From Manduca sexta (taxonomy: Eukaryota; Arthropoda; Insecta; Lepidoptera; Sphingidae): a DNA stretch of 64,000 bases. Of the stretch, positions 50,601 to 58,875 are shown in pieces; positions within the stretch are counted from its first letter, which is position 1; each line of letters begins with the position of its first letter. A program made the position numbers and the translations under genes. The notes under the pieces are model-generated. The model worked only from the letters and a program-made list of their open reading frames with translations. It made no database searches and was not told the DNA's origin. The stretch spans positions 19,500,589 to 19,564,588 of the forward strand of contig NC_051142.1 of the NCBI RefSeq assembly GCF_014839805.1, written 5' to 3'.

Positions 50601-53600
50601 TTGGAAGTCCAGCTCTTGGCTGATCAGTACGGTGAGTTCCGTTTATATATTTAAATGGGCTACTACTGGAGCCCTCGACTCGATATCTAAGCTTGTTTAA
50701 TAATAAGTAACAATTGCAATGCCATACTAAACAGTGCTTCCTAATATAAAGTTCTAAGTAGATCATTGTTGTAACAGGTAACGCGATATCCCTGTTCGGT
50801 CGTGACTGTTCCATCCAGCGTCGTCACCAGAAGATCATCGAGGAGGCGCCCGCCGCCATCGCCAAGCCTGATGTGTTTATCGAAATGGAAAAAGTAAGAT
50901 ACCATGTTAATAGCAAGAGATAATCGAAATTGGACCTTATGGTATCTGGTACATGCTGGAAATATATTTCCATATGGATAATTGGCCACTTCAATAATGG
51001 GTGGTGGTGGGTACATTGGACTCTTAGTCGTAAATGATACTGTAGTTATATTTTCATAATATTTATTATACACTTCATGAAAAAAACTTATAGCTTCATC
51101 TGGGAAACAAACTCAAAAACTAATCAATTTTATTCCCCATATAAACGGTCAGAAGAGCATTGAAGCTATTTTCATACTCATATAATAACTTCGGGAAGAT
51201 AAATCATGGTTTATATTTTCCCAGGCGGCTGTGCGTCTAGCCAAAATGGTGGGGTACGTGAGCGCGGGTACCGTGGAATATCTGTACGAACCTGCCAGCG
51301 GTTCCTACTACTTCCTGGAGCTTAACCCTCGGCTGCAAGTGGAGCATCCCTGCACGGAAATGGTGGCCGACGTCAACTTGCCGGCTGCGCAGCTACAGGT
51401 CGGTTCACTTGGACGGTCTTCTGAAAAGACCCGAGTAGACCATGCTCAATTCGATGGTCATAGAGTGTGTTGTAGGTGGGGATAGTTATGTTAGTTGGTA
51501 TCATTGTATTTGGATTATGGTCTTCTAAATAGACCAAAAAAGACCCATGTTGAATTTTTTTTTTCTGAGTATGCTGTATGTATTATTGTTATATGCAGGA
51601 TCTTTTGATATCATAATTCAACATATTTTTATTTTTGTCCAGATCGCTATGGGTCTTCCTCTGTATCACATTAAGGATATCCGTCTGCTATACGGCGAGT
51701 CGCCGTGGGGCATGACCCAGTTGGACTTCGACGAGCCGAAGCAGCGTCCGTCGCCGTGGGGCCACGTGATCGCCGCCAGGATCACATCAGAGAACCCTGA
51801 TGAAGGTGAGCCGAGAAAAACTAATTGAAATAATGATTTATAGAAAAAACTAATTTGATGTTGAATGTTGATGAAACAGTTTGGATATTTTGTTTTGTGA
51901 GTTTAGGTAATGAAGAGATCATTATCAAAGGCAACTTTGCCAGGGACGGCAGGGCTCTTTCGGCACTTAGGTGTCTAGTACCTGAAATACTGATATTAAC
52001 ATTCTTGTCCTCTTTACCAGGTTTCAAACCATCATCGGGCACGGTCCAGGAGCTGAACTTCCGTTCCTCGAAGAATGTGTGGGGCTACTTCAGTGTGGCT
52101 GCTTCCGGTGGACTTCACGAGTTCGCTGATTCACAGTTTGGACACTGCTTCTCCTGGGGAGAGACCAGGGAGCAGGCTAGAGAGTGAGTACATTAGAATC
52201 TAGAGTAGATCATGATAGTAAACTAATTATCCGGTAACTATAAATTTTATGTTATACTAGACCCGATTTTTTTTTTATATATAATTTTAGAAGTAAGCTT
52301 GTTTGTTTATTACTTGATTTTTGCTTTTTTACGCTCAATAAAAGCATCAATCAAAAATGTTAAATGAAGAAGACAACAGTAGAACACGATAAATACTTCA
52401 ATGCTGGCATTACACTTGGTGTAGTTGGTCGAATGTTTGCGTTGTTTGGCTTATGTATGCAACATCAACTTTGCACATAAAGATCACAAAGTCGATATTG
52501 TCTTGCCAAAAAGGCGCCAATGTTTTGACGAACACGTCAAGTGTAGTGCCAGCATAAGACTATACTAGAGTTGAGTTGGTAGTCGTTAAGATTTGGCCAC
52601 CCTTACCTCGTTGCGACCTGACCTGGGAGTAGTATTGAGTATATTTACATACCATTCCCATTTCAGAAACTTGGTAATTGCCCTCAAAGAGCTGAGCATT
52701 CGTGGTGACTTCCGTACCACGGTGGAATACCTGATCACACTGCTGGAGACGGCCGCCTTCCAAGAGAACAACATCGACACCAGCTGGCTCGACGCGCTTA
52801 TAGCCGAGAGGGTTAGTGGATCAACTAGACCGGTCGTAGTTTACCTATCGTAAATTTATAGATCAATGATGGGCCGTCAGTAGACCCAGTAGATTATTGT
52901 TAAATTATCATCATTATTAGGCAGGTGTCTGCATAGTGTAGCGAGTAAGGCTAGTGTATATTAATGTTGTTGTTTATTTGAAGACTAGTATTATACCGCC
53001 GATCGACAAGGCTGATCAAAATGTTTAACAAAAGAAACGGAATAAGTTGCCCGTCAATATATTAGGCTAGAATAAAAAAATATCGAATAACTAACTGCAA
53101 CAGAGCAATACAGATTAAAAGAAAAAAAATAATTAATCTATTAATTGTATTTACTTTCGGCTTTTGTCAGATTATGTACATGATTAACAAAATTTAAATC
53201 ATCATTTCCACCATCAGGTCCAATCGGAGAAGCCGGACATCATGCTGGGCGTCATCTGTGGCTCTATACTGATCGCGGACAGCATCATCACTGCCAACTT
53301 CCAAGAGTTCAAGAGCGCATTAGAGAAGTAATTGTTGCTTTTATATATTTACTTTTAGGGTAACGCAAAGTGACTGCACTGAGTTCATAAAATGATGATC
53401 AAACCTGTAATATTTTCCACTGCAGTATTTTCTGAGATTTTGTCAAATATTTGAATATTTCAAAATATTTATAACACATTTTATAAATTCGTTTTCAGTT
53501 TTAAATGATGGGTAAAAGTAAATTATTTGAGTAATTGTACAACTACCATAGTTATGAAGTATGTTCGTATAAGCACATCAATTAAGCATGAGTGACGCCT

Positions 53601-56600
53601 CTTTTACACACGTGGATGAAAGTACATTTGTGTTCCATTGTCTCTAACAAAACTTACCTTGCTTGACTTATATCATGTATCTTTGTCTCCAGGGGTCAGA
53701 TCCAGGGCTCGAGCCAATTGTCCAACACAGTGGACGTGGAGTTGATCCACACGGGCCACAAATACAAAGTGTCCGTTACCAAGTCTGGGCCTACGTCGTA
53801 CTTCCTGGCCATGAACGGGAGCTTCAAGGAGCTGGAGGTGCACAAATTGACTGATGGCGGTGAGTTGAAGATTGTTTAAGTACAGTGAGAAGACCGAGTA
53901 GACTATGATTGAAATTAATAGATCTTGTGATGTACAGTCAGCCTCAAATTAATGTATAGTATAAAGACCAAAAGTGGTGCTGACGGAAGACACTAGCGTA
54001 CAGAAGGTCTGAAACTCATAGGCTAACGTAAATGTGTCACATTCCAGGATCAACTTCTGTAAATATAGGTTGTTAATCGATATTCTATTTGGACGCCATT
54101 TCAATTTTCACGGTTATAGTCATTTGGCTGTGCCTCTAATATAAAAAAAAAATATTGAATATGGATCAAGTTTGAGTGAAACATCATTTGACTGTATGTC
54201 GGAATATATATTGTAGGTAGTAATTTAAAAGAAATAAATAAGCAAGGCGCTCGCCTGGTGGTTCAAAGCACATTTTAATAAAAATGATTCTTTAATGTTA
54301 CAAATAGTGTCTTTTGTTTTCGTTCCTCAGGTACACTTTTGTCAGTCGACGGCGCATCCTTCACGACATATTTGAAAGACGAAGTGGACAAATACCGCAT
54401 CGTGATCGGAAACCAGACGGTGGTGTTTGACAAGGAGAAGGACCCGTCGAAGTTGAGAGCTCCCTCGGCCGGCAAGCTCATCAACACGCTGGTCGAGGAT
54501 GGCGGGCACGTGGACAAGGGACAGCCGTATGCTGAGATCGAGGTTGGTGGAGTAGACAGGTGGAAACATCTAGAAGTTTCCACTCGTATCTTTCTTTTTC
54601 ATAAATTAAGAATAGAAAATAATTAACGATACTTATCGATATCCAAAGATCGATATAAATAAACCAATAAAAACAAGTAATATGTGAGTGTAGCTCTCAA
54701 ACTTTTTTTTTATTGATATCTCTGTGCAACTTGCTCATTATACAAAAAAATCGATAGGTTTAAAATTTTAATATTTATAAACAATCCTTTTTTGGTGAAT
54801 TTTAGAGTAGTATACTTATTAATATGACGTTGTTCATCAGGTAATGAAAATGGTGATGACCCTGTCTGCGCCGGAGTCCGGCAAAGTGACGTGGAACCTC
54901 CGGCCTGGTGCTGTACTGGACATGGGCTCCCTTATGGGCACTCTTGGTGAGGAATAATATAATTTGTGGAAAATGTATGAGGGTTCAAATTGTTTTTTAA
55001 CCGACATCAAAAGAAGGAGGAGGTTCTCAATTTGACTATATTTTTTAATGTTAATAAGGCCTTCTTGGATCATATAGGAACTATATAGCTTTGTTTGTTG
55101 ACATTGATCGAAATTTTATACACGAATATTAATCTTTTCCACCAGAGTTGGATGACCCATCGCTAGTAACGACAGCACAGCCGTACAAGGGTCAATTCCC
55201 GCTTGACGACAACCAACAAGTCTCCGAGAAGCTGAACCACGCCCACAACAAGTACAGAGCCATCTTGGAGAACACGCTTCAAGGTAACTTATCTGTTGTA
55301 CACACATCACCACAGAACAACACCCGATCTTTAAATTGCTGTAATGCGTGGTATTTCGGCCCACTCTTATGCCACAATTACACTATATTCGAAATATTTT
55401 CGACTTCTGAGCAAAGCAATATCGACTTTGTGGTCATTGTGTACAAAATTTATCTTGAAATTGCGAAATAATAAATCGATATTTTCGATTCGATCATTCG
55501 ATACGTGTTAGAATCAATCATTCGATATTCATTTGTACCGATTTGCCAGGTTACAAATTTGCACAAAACAAAGACATATCTCGAGAGAAGCTTTGTTTTA
55601 TTTTATAAAATCATATTGTTGCGGCTTTATTGCTATAGACATTGTCTATTAGTGAATTTGAACACTATTGTTTAGGCTACTGCCTGCCCGAGCCGTACAA
55701 CACGCCGCGTCTGCGCGAGGTGGTGGAGAAGTTCATGTTGAGTTTGCGAGACCCATCGCTGCCGCTACTGGAACTTCAGGAGGTATATTACAAGACTACT
55801 TTAAAGTTTTCTATACACTATACTAAAAATGAAATTTGGGTTCCTTTTTTTTAAACCCTTAATTTTTTAAGCCCTATATGCCAATAAGTTCATAATTTAT
55901 AATATAGAACGCCTAGAGTGTCTAAGAGCGTGTGTCATAGTTGCGTCTCTATTCACCCCTTGATCGGCACAAGCCTGTACTTATGTATGTGTGATGGTGT
56001 TTAGGTATTGTCATCCACGTCAGGCCGCATACCGATCTCTGTGGAGAAGAAGGTGCGCAAGCTCATGGCGTTGTACGAGAGGAACATTACCAGTGTGCTC
56101 GCGCAGTTCCCCAGTCAGCAGATAGCCAGCGTCATCGACCAGTAAGTAATGTTCAAATTATAGCTCAGGGACCACGCGATGTATCGGCCGTGTGGGCACT
56201 GACATCACTTGTACTATTTGTTTTTCCAATACATATTCCTATCTACCTTCAGTAACGCACATGCTATCTCTGGCAGTGTGAGTATTCATATGTGGTGGAG
56301 ATCACTACTATGGATGTGTACATAGTGTGTGTGTGCAGCCACGCGGCGTCGCTGGCGAAGCGTTCGGACCGCGACGTGTTCTTCATGAGCACGCAGGCGC
56401 TGGTGGTGCTGGTGCAGCGCTACCGCAACGGCATCCGCGGCCGCATGAAGGCCGCCGTGCACGACCTGCTGCGCCAGTACTACCAGGTCGAGAGCCACTT
56501 CCAACTCGGTGGGTACTACTTCTCATCGTCGTCTGGTGGAACTCCACTGCTTGTCATGGCCGCGGCGAAAGATTTCTAATTACTATTATGTATATATAGA

Positions 56601-58056
56601 GCATGACCTTTAAAAGTCGCAAGAGGTCGCTGGATTTATATAGCATGATAATACGGATGTTTGAATGTTCTTTCGGAATATACGTCTCTAAGTGAAATTT
56701 TCTTGTATAAATAATGTCACTTTTTTATAGCTACACGCTATTTTGCCACCTGCCAATAAAAGTCCCATGAAAAGAGTATTTCGTAATGAAACCTTTAATT
56801 GTTTTTTAAATTAACTGTCTCCTAAGTTCTCATACAGAATGGTATTCATTAATTAAATCCCCTTAAATCGATCCAATTGTATCAGAGATAAGCCAGTACA
56901 CACAAACGGACTAAATTAAGCAAGATATATCATGCTAATATACTGTAACTTTTTTATAAAATACGAACACTAATCATACATGTATGTTTTAATTAGGTTC
57001 TTACGACAAATGCGTGGTGGCTCTGCGTGATAAATACAAAGATGACATGCAAGCTGTCTCCAACATGATCTTCTCACACAACCAAGTGCCAAAGAAAAAT
57101 CTACTGGTGAGTGTTGTCATTATAACTCCACTCAGTTAATGATTATAGTTCTAGTTTTTGGTTTGATATTAACAATCTCAATCATTATCTTCAGTTCGAT
57201 CACAATAATGAACGGATCAGGATAAAGCTCGTTTTGCTTGCATGTTGACTTATTTTGATTGGTTTATTTTTGGGATCGATTTGTGATCAGGATTATTTTT
57301 GGGTTAAAAGATATGTCTTGTGAAAACAGGCTGAACTTAAAGTCCCGTGTATGTCTTGCGTCACAAGGCTCGGAGAACTCATTCACCTCCATTGAACTAC
57401 CACATGGTTTGGAACCAATTCATGAGGAATGCTGATAGTTTTCTGCTCCTCTATAACAGGGGCAATTAGAGGCTAATAATTAAAAATAAACCAATAATTT
57501 TGTCCCGTAGGTGACGTTGCTGATTGACCATTTATGGTCTAACGAGCCGGGCCTGACGGATGAGCTAGCAGCCACGCTCAACGAGCTAACCTCACTGCAC
57601 AAGGCCGAACACAGTCGCGTCGCTTTGAGAGCGAGACAGGTGAGTTCTGTCCCTTACTAACATTTACAGGGTGATATAAAAAAAAATTCTTTACTGTACC
57701 ATCAAAGATTACACCATTAGCAGTAGCATGTCATGTATCGTATATATACATAGACAAAGATTGTCTATGCTACAGAACTAAAAATGTCATCTATGGAAAA
57801 GAGACATATCCGCACAATCGCTTTTGTTAATTTTGTGACGGTATTAGTACATTTTTTAATGATATATCACCAGGTGCTGATCGCTGCCCACCAACCGGCG
57901 TACGAGTTACGTCACAACCAGATGGAGTCGATATTTTTGTCTGCCGTGGATATGTACGGGCATGACTTCCACCCGGAGAACCTTCAGAAGCTTATTCTGT
58001 CCGAAACGTCAATATTCGATATACTCCACGACTTCTTCTACCACACCAACGCGGCG
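14579..58056 (+). CDS. ACC: Acetyl-CoA carboxylase, 5' half, 3' part not in window
   Basis: ACC makes malonyl-CoA for fatty-acid synthesis and for control of fatty-acid oxidation. Exons: (14579-14660), 20661-20770, 21222-21388, [alternatives 40478-40746 or 46276-46319], 47260-47377, 47801-47908, 48460-48600, 48860-49040, 49345-49452, 49973-50067, 50538-50631, 50778-50893, 51225-51398, 51643-51805, 52021-52183, 52667-52811, 53218-53327, 53693-53859, 54331-54542, 54841-54946, 55146-55283, 55676-55782, 56005-56141, 56339-56508, 56997-57106, 57511-57639, 57874-58056. From the ATG at 20669 this is 3444 nt, exactly 1148 codons, with no stop and every junction in phase. Animal ACC is about 2300-2400 residues, so the carboxyltransferase half is missing after exon end 58056 (FFYHTNAA). 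The match to animal ACC is very strong throughout. Confidence 0.97.
15577..15835 (+). repeat. Dispersed repeat, family B
   Basis: Shares ctgacgagagatgattaccc, gtcgacacaattatgcc, ggaaccggatatacacaggc and tatggcgggt with copies at 20024-20245 (same strand) and 42818-43030 (opposite strand). It is a common lepidopteran repeat type; class uncertain. Confidence 0.6.
16497..16840 (-). mobile_element. Full-length tRNA-derived SINE
   Basis: On the minus strand it starts with a tRNA-like head: A-box-like TAACCTAGTTGG and B-box-like GGTTCTAATCC about 45 bp apart. A 200 bp body follows (ggccagcgtggtggactaag, ctcagtagtagaggaggccc), then the tail tatataatacagggctgat and a (TTA)n run. This is the most complete of six copies in the window and serves as their reference. 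Confidence 0.75.
19173..19245 (+). mobile_element. SINE 3' tail fragment
   Basis: Contains ctcagtagtagaggagaccc, ctcagcagtgggcaagtat and ataatacagggctgatatta, matching the 3' end of the 16497-16840 family but in the opposite orientation to the other copies. Confidence 0.65.
20024..20245 (+). repeat. Dispersed repeat, family B, second copy
   Basis: Matches the 15577-15835 copy along its length (gtcgactgacgagagatgat, gtcgacacaattatgcc, catttacgtaggccac). About 400 bp upstream of ACC exon A1. Confidence 0.6.
20661..20770 (+). CDS. ACC: ACC exon A1: acidic N-terminal leader
   Basis: The acceptor is a pyrimidine-rich tract ending ccag at 20660. ATG at 20669 begins [20 protein letters not shown] and the exon ends NDEN at donor GTGAGC. 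It is Ser/Asp/Glu-rich, like the disordered N-terminus of animal ACC. The eight bases ahead of the ATG keep the frame open into the upstream exon at 14579-14660. Confidence 0.85.
21222..21388 (+). CDS. ACC: ACC exon A2: acidic regulatory leader
   Basis: 167 nt begin [19 protein letters not shown] and end [19 protein letters not shown] plus AG, which completes Arg with the first G of the exon at 47260. The NFTVGD motif resembles the (R/N)F-I-(I/L)-G motif near the N-terminus of mammalian ACC1 and ACC2. A 25.9 kb intron follows. Confidence 0.88.
22188..22372 (-). mobile_element. Helitron-like or related repeat end
   Basis: Begins actagcttttgctcgcagtt, then gtgatatagtttttccggga, and ends aagtttcattgaaattcgtt. 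Related pieces lie at 39719-39850, 59605-59790 and 34235-34318 (acgcggagtggaccgcgggc, opposite strand). The CTAG terminus next to a GC-rich stem fits the Helitron-like repeats common in Lepidoptera; the class is inferred from memory of such ends. Confidence 0.45.
22578..23626. repeat. Inverted repeat pair (about 260-280 bp arms)
   Basis: The left arm 22578-22858 (starts actagctgacccgacagacg, ends ccaagggaaatagggattca) is the reverse complement of 23366-23626. The right arm lacks about 20 bp present in the left near gtcccgtcttaactatg. About 500 bp of unrelated AT-rich sequence lies between. Either two independent insertions of one repeat in opposite orientation or one foldback element. Confidence 0.7.
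23685..24020 (+). repeat. Dispersed repeat, family E
   Basis: Shares the stretches tataagggctttttgggttatagcc-like start, atatattttactatcc, aattgattaataagcaggtcccc-like end with 48020-48290. Divergence is substantial. No coding capacity. Confidence 0.5.
24330..24608 (+). repeat. Dispersed repeat, family C (SINE-like, A-rich end)
   Basis: Shares gccgccaagcagcagggtgt, gacataataagacttaacat, gtggaataccaaacaatact and tcaggcgaacggtaaactcg with 36330-36625, and ends in gcaataaaaaaatat. The poly-A-like end suggests a retroposed element. A tail-only piece lies at about 426-500 (ttactatcaggcggatcgga). Confidence 0.6.
25997..26062 (-). mobile_element. SINE 3' tail fragment
   Basis: Contains atatcagccctgtattatat and gggcacgggcctcctctact, the 3' terminal 65 bp of the same SINE family, broken at ctgagagcgaac. 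Confidence 0.6.
27088..27290 (+). repeat. Dispersed repeat with TTTCGAAGACT core
   Basis: Three diverged copies share attataattttctgctgaca then tttcgaagact, a phrase ccgtggtcac-like, and (in two) cacagtgtcttgaagtct: 23258-23350, 27088-27290 and 37108-37270. Class unknown; no coding content. Confidence 0.45.
27585..27930 (-). mobile_element. Possible hAT-type non-autonomous element
   Basis: The right end read on the minus strand is cattgattcccaaagtggac, close to the CAGTGGTTCTCAAA-type ends of hAT MITEs, and the left end gaggtttcaatactttttttc is a weak partner. The interior has gggggtcaaccaagtccac. No transposase. The call rests only on this end similarity. Confidence 0.3.
30352..31660 (+). 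mobile_element. maT-type (DD37D) mariner-superfamily transposon, inactivated
   Basis: The ends are imperfect inverted repeats of about 28 bp (TACTTAGTCTGGCCATAAAT at 30352, the complement TACCTAGTCTTGCCATAAAT at 31660), flanked by TA on both sides (30350-30351, 31661-31662), the usual mariner target duplication. Length is 1309 bp, normal for the group. It encodes a single broken transposase. It lies in the giant ACC intron. Confidence 0.9.
30496..31534 (+). pseudogene. maT transposase pseudogene
   Basis: The start is ATG 30496 ([12 protein letters not shown]), with an N-terminal helix-turn-helix, then the catalytic region: first Asp in FTDEKIF, second in [11 protein letters not shown], third in [12 protein letters not shown]. 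There are 37 residues between the second and third Asp, which is the DD37D spacing of maT elements (mariner DD34D and Tc1 DD34E differ). Three lesions are visible: a one-base loss near 30661-30667, a one-base loss near 31126, and an in-frame TAG at 31430-31432 where Gln is expected. The reading then continues to TAA at 31532-31534. The protein cannot be made from this copy. Confidence 0.88.
32046..32668. repeat. Inverted repeat (about 115 bp arms)
   Basis: 32046-32160 (ttaaaccgccttcaaaaacc, tattggataccaattttgga, gtcggtgcctaattaaaa) is the reverse complement of 32549-32668. About 390 bp lies between, including cggggcagggagtgtaatac. The right arm runs straight into the tandem array that follows, so both may belong to one composite element. 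Confidence 0.7.
32690..33400. repeat. Tandem array, five units of about 137-158 bp
   Basis: Units contain tatcgcgctg (or tattgcgctg), cctctgcctacccctgaaaa, ggggaaaaggtgtgatgcta, tgtatgtaagaagtaga and acccaacgcaaaaacacaac. The landmark recurs near 32721, 32858, 32997, 33134 and 33292, a spacing of 137, 139, 137 and 158. The last unit spacing is longer because of an (AT/GT)-rich expansion. Units differ by about 10-15 percent. The segment ends near ttttttgaagtcggttaaaa at 33645, a phrase typical of lepidopteran retroelement ends. Confidence 0.8.
33667..34430. repeat. 77-bp tandem repeat interrupted by an insertion
   Basis: Copies of atgattcataacacacatta ... attataatcaagatattata start at 33667, 33744, 34332 and 34404 (last partial). 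The block 33800-34318 between the second and third copies is a different repeat (gtttgaacgcgctaatctca, gctataaccaacaggaacgg, atcacgcggagtggaccgcg) of Helitron-like type. Confidence 0.65.
34603..34862 (-). mobile_element. SINE copy lacking the 3' tail
   Basis: Carries the body (ggccttagtccaccacgctg) and the tRNA-like head (ggttttgaacctgcggacat ... caactaggctat) but lacks the ataatatcagccctg tail. It directly abuts a second, different tRNA-head fragment at about 34905-35010. Confidence 0.65.
36330..36625 (+). repeat. Dispersed repeat, family C, second copy
   Basis: Collinear with 24330-24608 (gccgccaagcagcagtgtgg, acataataagacttaacatc, ttatcatcaggcgaacggta) and ends gcaatgaaaaaaaaatat. Confidence 0.6.
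37959..38144 (+). other. Possible small membrane-protein ORF
   Basis: ATG 37959 opens 61 codons with one hydrophobic segment ([19 protein letters not shown]) followed by basic and charged residues. No homologue is recognised and no donor compatible with the phase-2 ACC acceptor is obvious. In AT-rich intron DNA such a frame can arise by chance. Confidence 0.15.
38500..38650 (+). repeat. Dispersed repeat, family D
   Basis: Shares gtggcgaaaggtgaaa-type start, a central gcgacctgcaa, gataattaatttctacataa and aagccggtaggaatcggctt with 19628-19800 and with the split copy at 59973-60445. Confidence 0.55.
40439..40477 (+). promoter_or_regulatory. Candidate ACC promoter P2 region with E2F-like site and overlapping uORF
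   Basis: TTCCCGCG (40439-40446), an E2F-type half site, lies 32 bp before the leader start. A minimal upstream frame ATG TGT ATA TGA starts at 40470, and its stop overlaps the leader ATG (ATGA, 40478-40481). The transcription start is not visible from sequence. Confidence 0.25.
40478..40746 (+). CDS. ACC: Candidate alternative ACC first exon B (hydrophobic/basic leader)
   Basis: The frame is open from ATG 40478 to donor CA|GTAAGT at 40747, 269 nt, phase 2. That is exactly the phase and length of the combined A1+A2 leader, so it joins the exon at 47260 in frame, making Gln then [10 protein letters not shown]. The peptide starts [20 protein letters not shown], then a basic patch [15 protein letters not shown] and an acidic Ser/Thr/Gln-rich tail. 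The RFVLGD motif parallels NFTVGD in exon A2 and the similar motif of mammalian ACC1/ACC2. In-frame stop upstream at 40457. An internal Met (MLKRRTSK) could give a shorter soluble form. It shares no DNA similarity with A1/A2 that I can see. Confidence 0.7.
42818..43030 (-). repeat. Dispersed repeat, family B, reversed copy
   Basis: Contains acccgccacggtgggccacg, gataattgtgtcgactgacg-like sequence and ccactccacttactatcagg, the reverse complement of the other two copies. Confidence 0.6.
44126..44372 (-). mobile_element. SINE copy lacking the tRNA head
   Basis: Tail (TAA)n, body and central part match the 16497-16840 copy up to acacacatgattttt, after which similarity stops. The tRNA-like head is absent, consistent with 5' truncation during retrotransposition. 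Confidence 0.65.
46086..46250 (+). promoter_or_regulatory. Candidate ACC promoter P3
   Basis: TTGGCGCGCGAAAA (46086-46099) is a strong E2F-like site, and gatcgtacgatc (46110-46121) is a perfect 12-bp palindrome beside it. gattggct at 46135 resembles a CCAAT element read backwards, and TATATAAA lies at 46218-46225, about 50 bp before the leader ATG. The AT-rich background makes the TATA-like motif weak evidence. Confidence 0.35.
46276..46319 (+). CDS. ACC: Candidate alternative ACC first exon C (15-residue leader)
   Basis: ATG 46276 opens 14 codons plus AG before donor GTTAGT, preceded by an in-frame TGA at 46270-46272. The peptide [14 protein letters not shown] plus Arg completed across the junction joins [10 protein letters not shown] at 47260 in frame. 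A very short leader of this type recalls the short N-terminal form produced by the downstream promoter of mammalian ACC1. It lies 940 bp before the common exon, where a downstream promoter would be expected. Confidence 0.68.
46320..47259 (+). other. Intron between ACC leader C and the first common exon
   Basis: AT-rich, no repeat or coding signal recognised. The acceptor at 47259 is ttctttttgtttcag. Confidence 0.5.
47260..52811 (+). CDS. ACC: ACC biotin carboxylase domain exons
   Basis: Thirteen exons encode residues 90-625 (numbering from ATG 20669). They include the AMPK-type site Ser94 in [25 protein letters not shown], the start of the carboxylase fold [20 protein letters not shown], and [17 protein letters not shown]. 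The ATP-grasp glycine loop is [14 protein letters not shown] (about 314-327). Then come [20 protein letters not shown], the [11 protein letters not shown] and [17 protein letters not shown] motifs of the active site, [17 protein letters not shown] and [11 protein letters not shown]. This domain carboxylates biotin using ATP and bicarbonate. All key motifs are intact. Confidence 0.97.
48020..48290 (+). repeat. Dispersed repeat, family E, second copy
   Basis: Lies in the ACC intron between exons ending 47908 and starting 48460. Contains agggctttttgggttatagc, tatattttactatcc and aagcaggtccccaaactaga, aligned collinearly with 23685-24020. Confidence 0.5.
49633..49754. repeat. Two perfect adjacent palindromes in an ACC intron
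   Basis: 49633-49674 is a perfect 42-bp palindrome centred on CAATTG. 49683-49754 is a perfect 72-bp palindrome centred on GAATTC. Eight bases separate them. Outside them TGCCA (49624) and TGGCA (49762) form a further short inverted pair. The intron runs 49453-49972, between biotin carboxylase exons. Confidence 0.92.
52398..52558. mobile_element. Small MITE with terminal inverted repeats
   Basis: The ends tgctggcattacacttggtg and the complement tgctggcactacacttgacg are inverted repeats, with weaker pairing continuing about 50 bp inwards (ggtcgaatgtttgcg against cgtcaaaacattggcg). Total length is about 160 bp, non-coding. It lies in the ACC intron 52184-52666. Confidence 0.6.
53218..54946 (+). 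CDS. ACC: ACC biotin carrier (BCCP) region exons
   Basis: Exons 53218-53327, 53693-53859, 54331-54542 and 54841-54946 encode residues about 626-823. Landmarks are [38 protein letters not shown] and, across the exon junction at 54542/54841, AEIEVMKMVM. The Lys of VMKM (about residue 791) is the biotinylation site. The following [16 protein letters not shown] closes the carrier fold. Confidence 0.96.
55146..58056 (+). CDS. ACC: ACC central (regulatory) domain exons, 5' part
   Basis: Exons 55146-55283 to 57874-58056 encode residues about 824-1148 of the central domain. Conserved blocks are [99 protein letters not shown] and [20 protein letters not shown]. The last exon ends FFYHTNAA in phase 0 with donor GTAAGT at 58057. 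The animal protein continues with an ALEVYVRRAY-type block, which is not found downstream in this window. Confidence 0.96.
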
Positions 58057-58830
58057 GTAAGTATTCTCAAATGTAGGATAATGTGCGACCATGGTTAATT
58101 TATACCGTATTTGGTTTTATACGAATTTATTGTTTGTCTTTATGGATGTCTCTATCCATTGCAATTTAAAAATGTTGCCCACGGTATAGTGATTGCTACA
58201 ATATAATTAATAAACCTTTCTTTCTTTTCGACGGAGTGTGTTTTAAAGTGCCTTATGAGATGTTAGTTCAATAAAGCTTATGAAACTACTATTGGGGATA
58301 TGTGGCGACCATGGTTGACCATGTTTTAATTAGACCATGACTACGTTTTTCGATACATCAAATAAAAAAAGAGGTATAATATAGTGTAATAATTTATATT
58401 GTTTAATTTTTTTACAATAATATTTATTATTGTTTTACAATATGTGCAATAAAGACTTCATACAATTTGTGTTCAAAAGTCAAAATAGCTTGATGTCTCA
58501 AGCTTCCCATACTTGCATCTCATACTTACCCCTAACTATAATCCGAAAAGAAACCCAAGACAATAAGTAATGCATGCGTTTTTCACTCTTAGACGTTAGG
58601 AGTTAAAGCTCATAATGCAAAGTATTACACTGTATACAATGTCTTAACGGGAACACAGTGTTTCCATACTGCTACTTGCCAGACCCAAATGATTTCTGGC
58701 ATACGATACGTATACTACATGAAGTTCTTCTAATCTGAAGTTTATGTGCTCTTAGTAAAGTTTGTTAACGTGATTGAATAAACGAATTTGTACTTAATTA
58801 CGTGTGGTGCAAAGCTGATATAAGAGTGTC
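58057..58830. other. Region between the last visible ACC exon and the odorant receptor gene
   Basis: AT-rich. On the minus strand the OR 3'UTR probably occupies its right part, with AATAAA-type hexamers near 58427-58432. No plus-strand ACC exon was found. Confidence 0.5.
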
Positions 58831-58875
58831 CTAAGACCTCAGCAATGTAAACATGGAGTATGACGACTGCATGAT
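58831..58875 (-). CDS. Odorant receptor terminal exon
   Basis: 45 nt after a TTACAG acceptor encode IMQSSYSMFTLLRS and the stop. The S-Y-S-x-F-T-L-L-R motif is the hallmark C-terminus of insect ORs, so the gene is complete at its 3' end. Confidence 0.92.
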   Translation of the reverse strand: MMQSSYSMFTLLRS

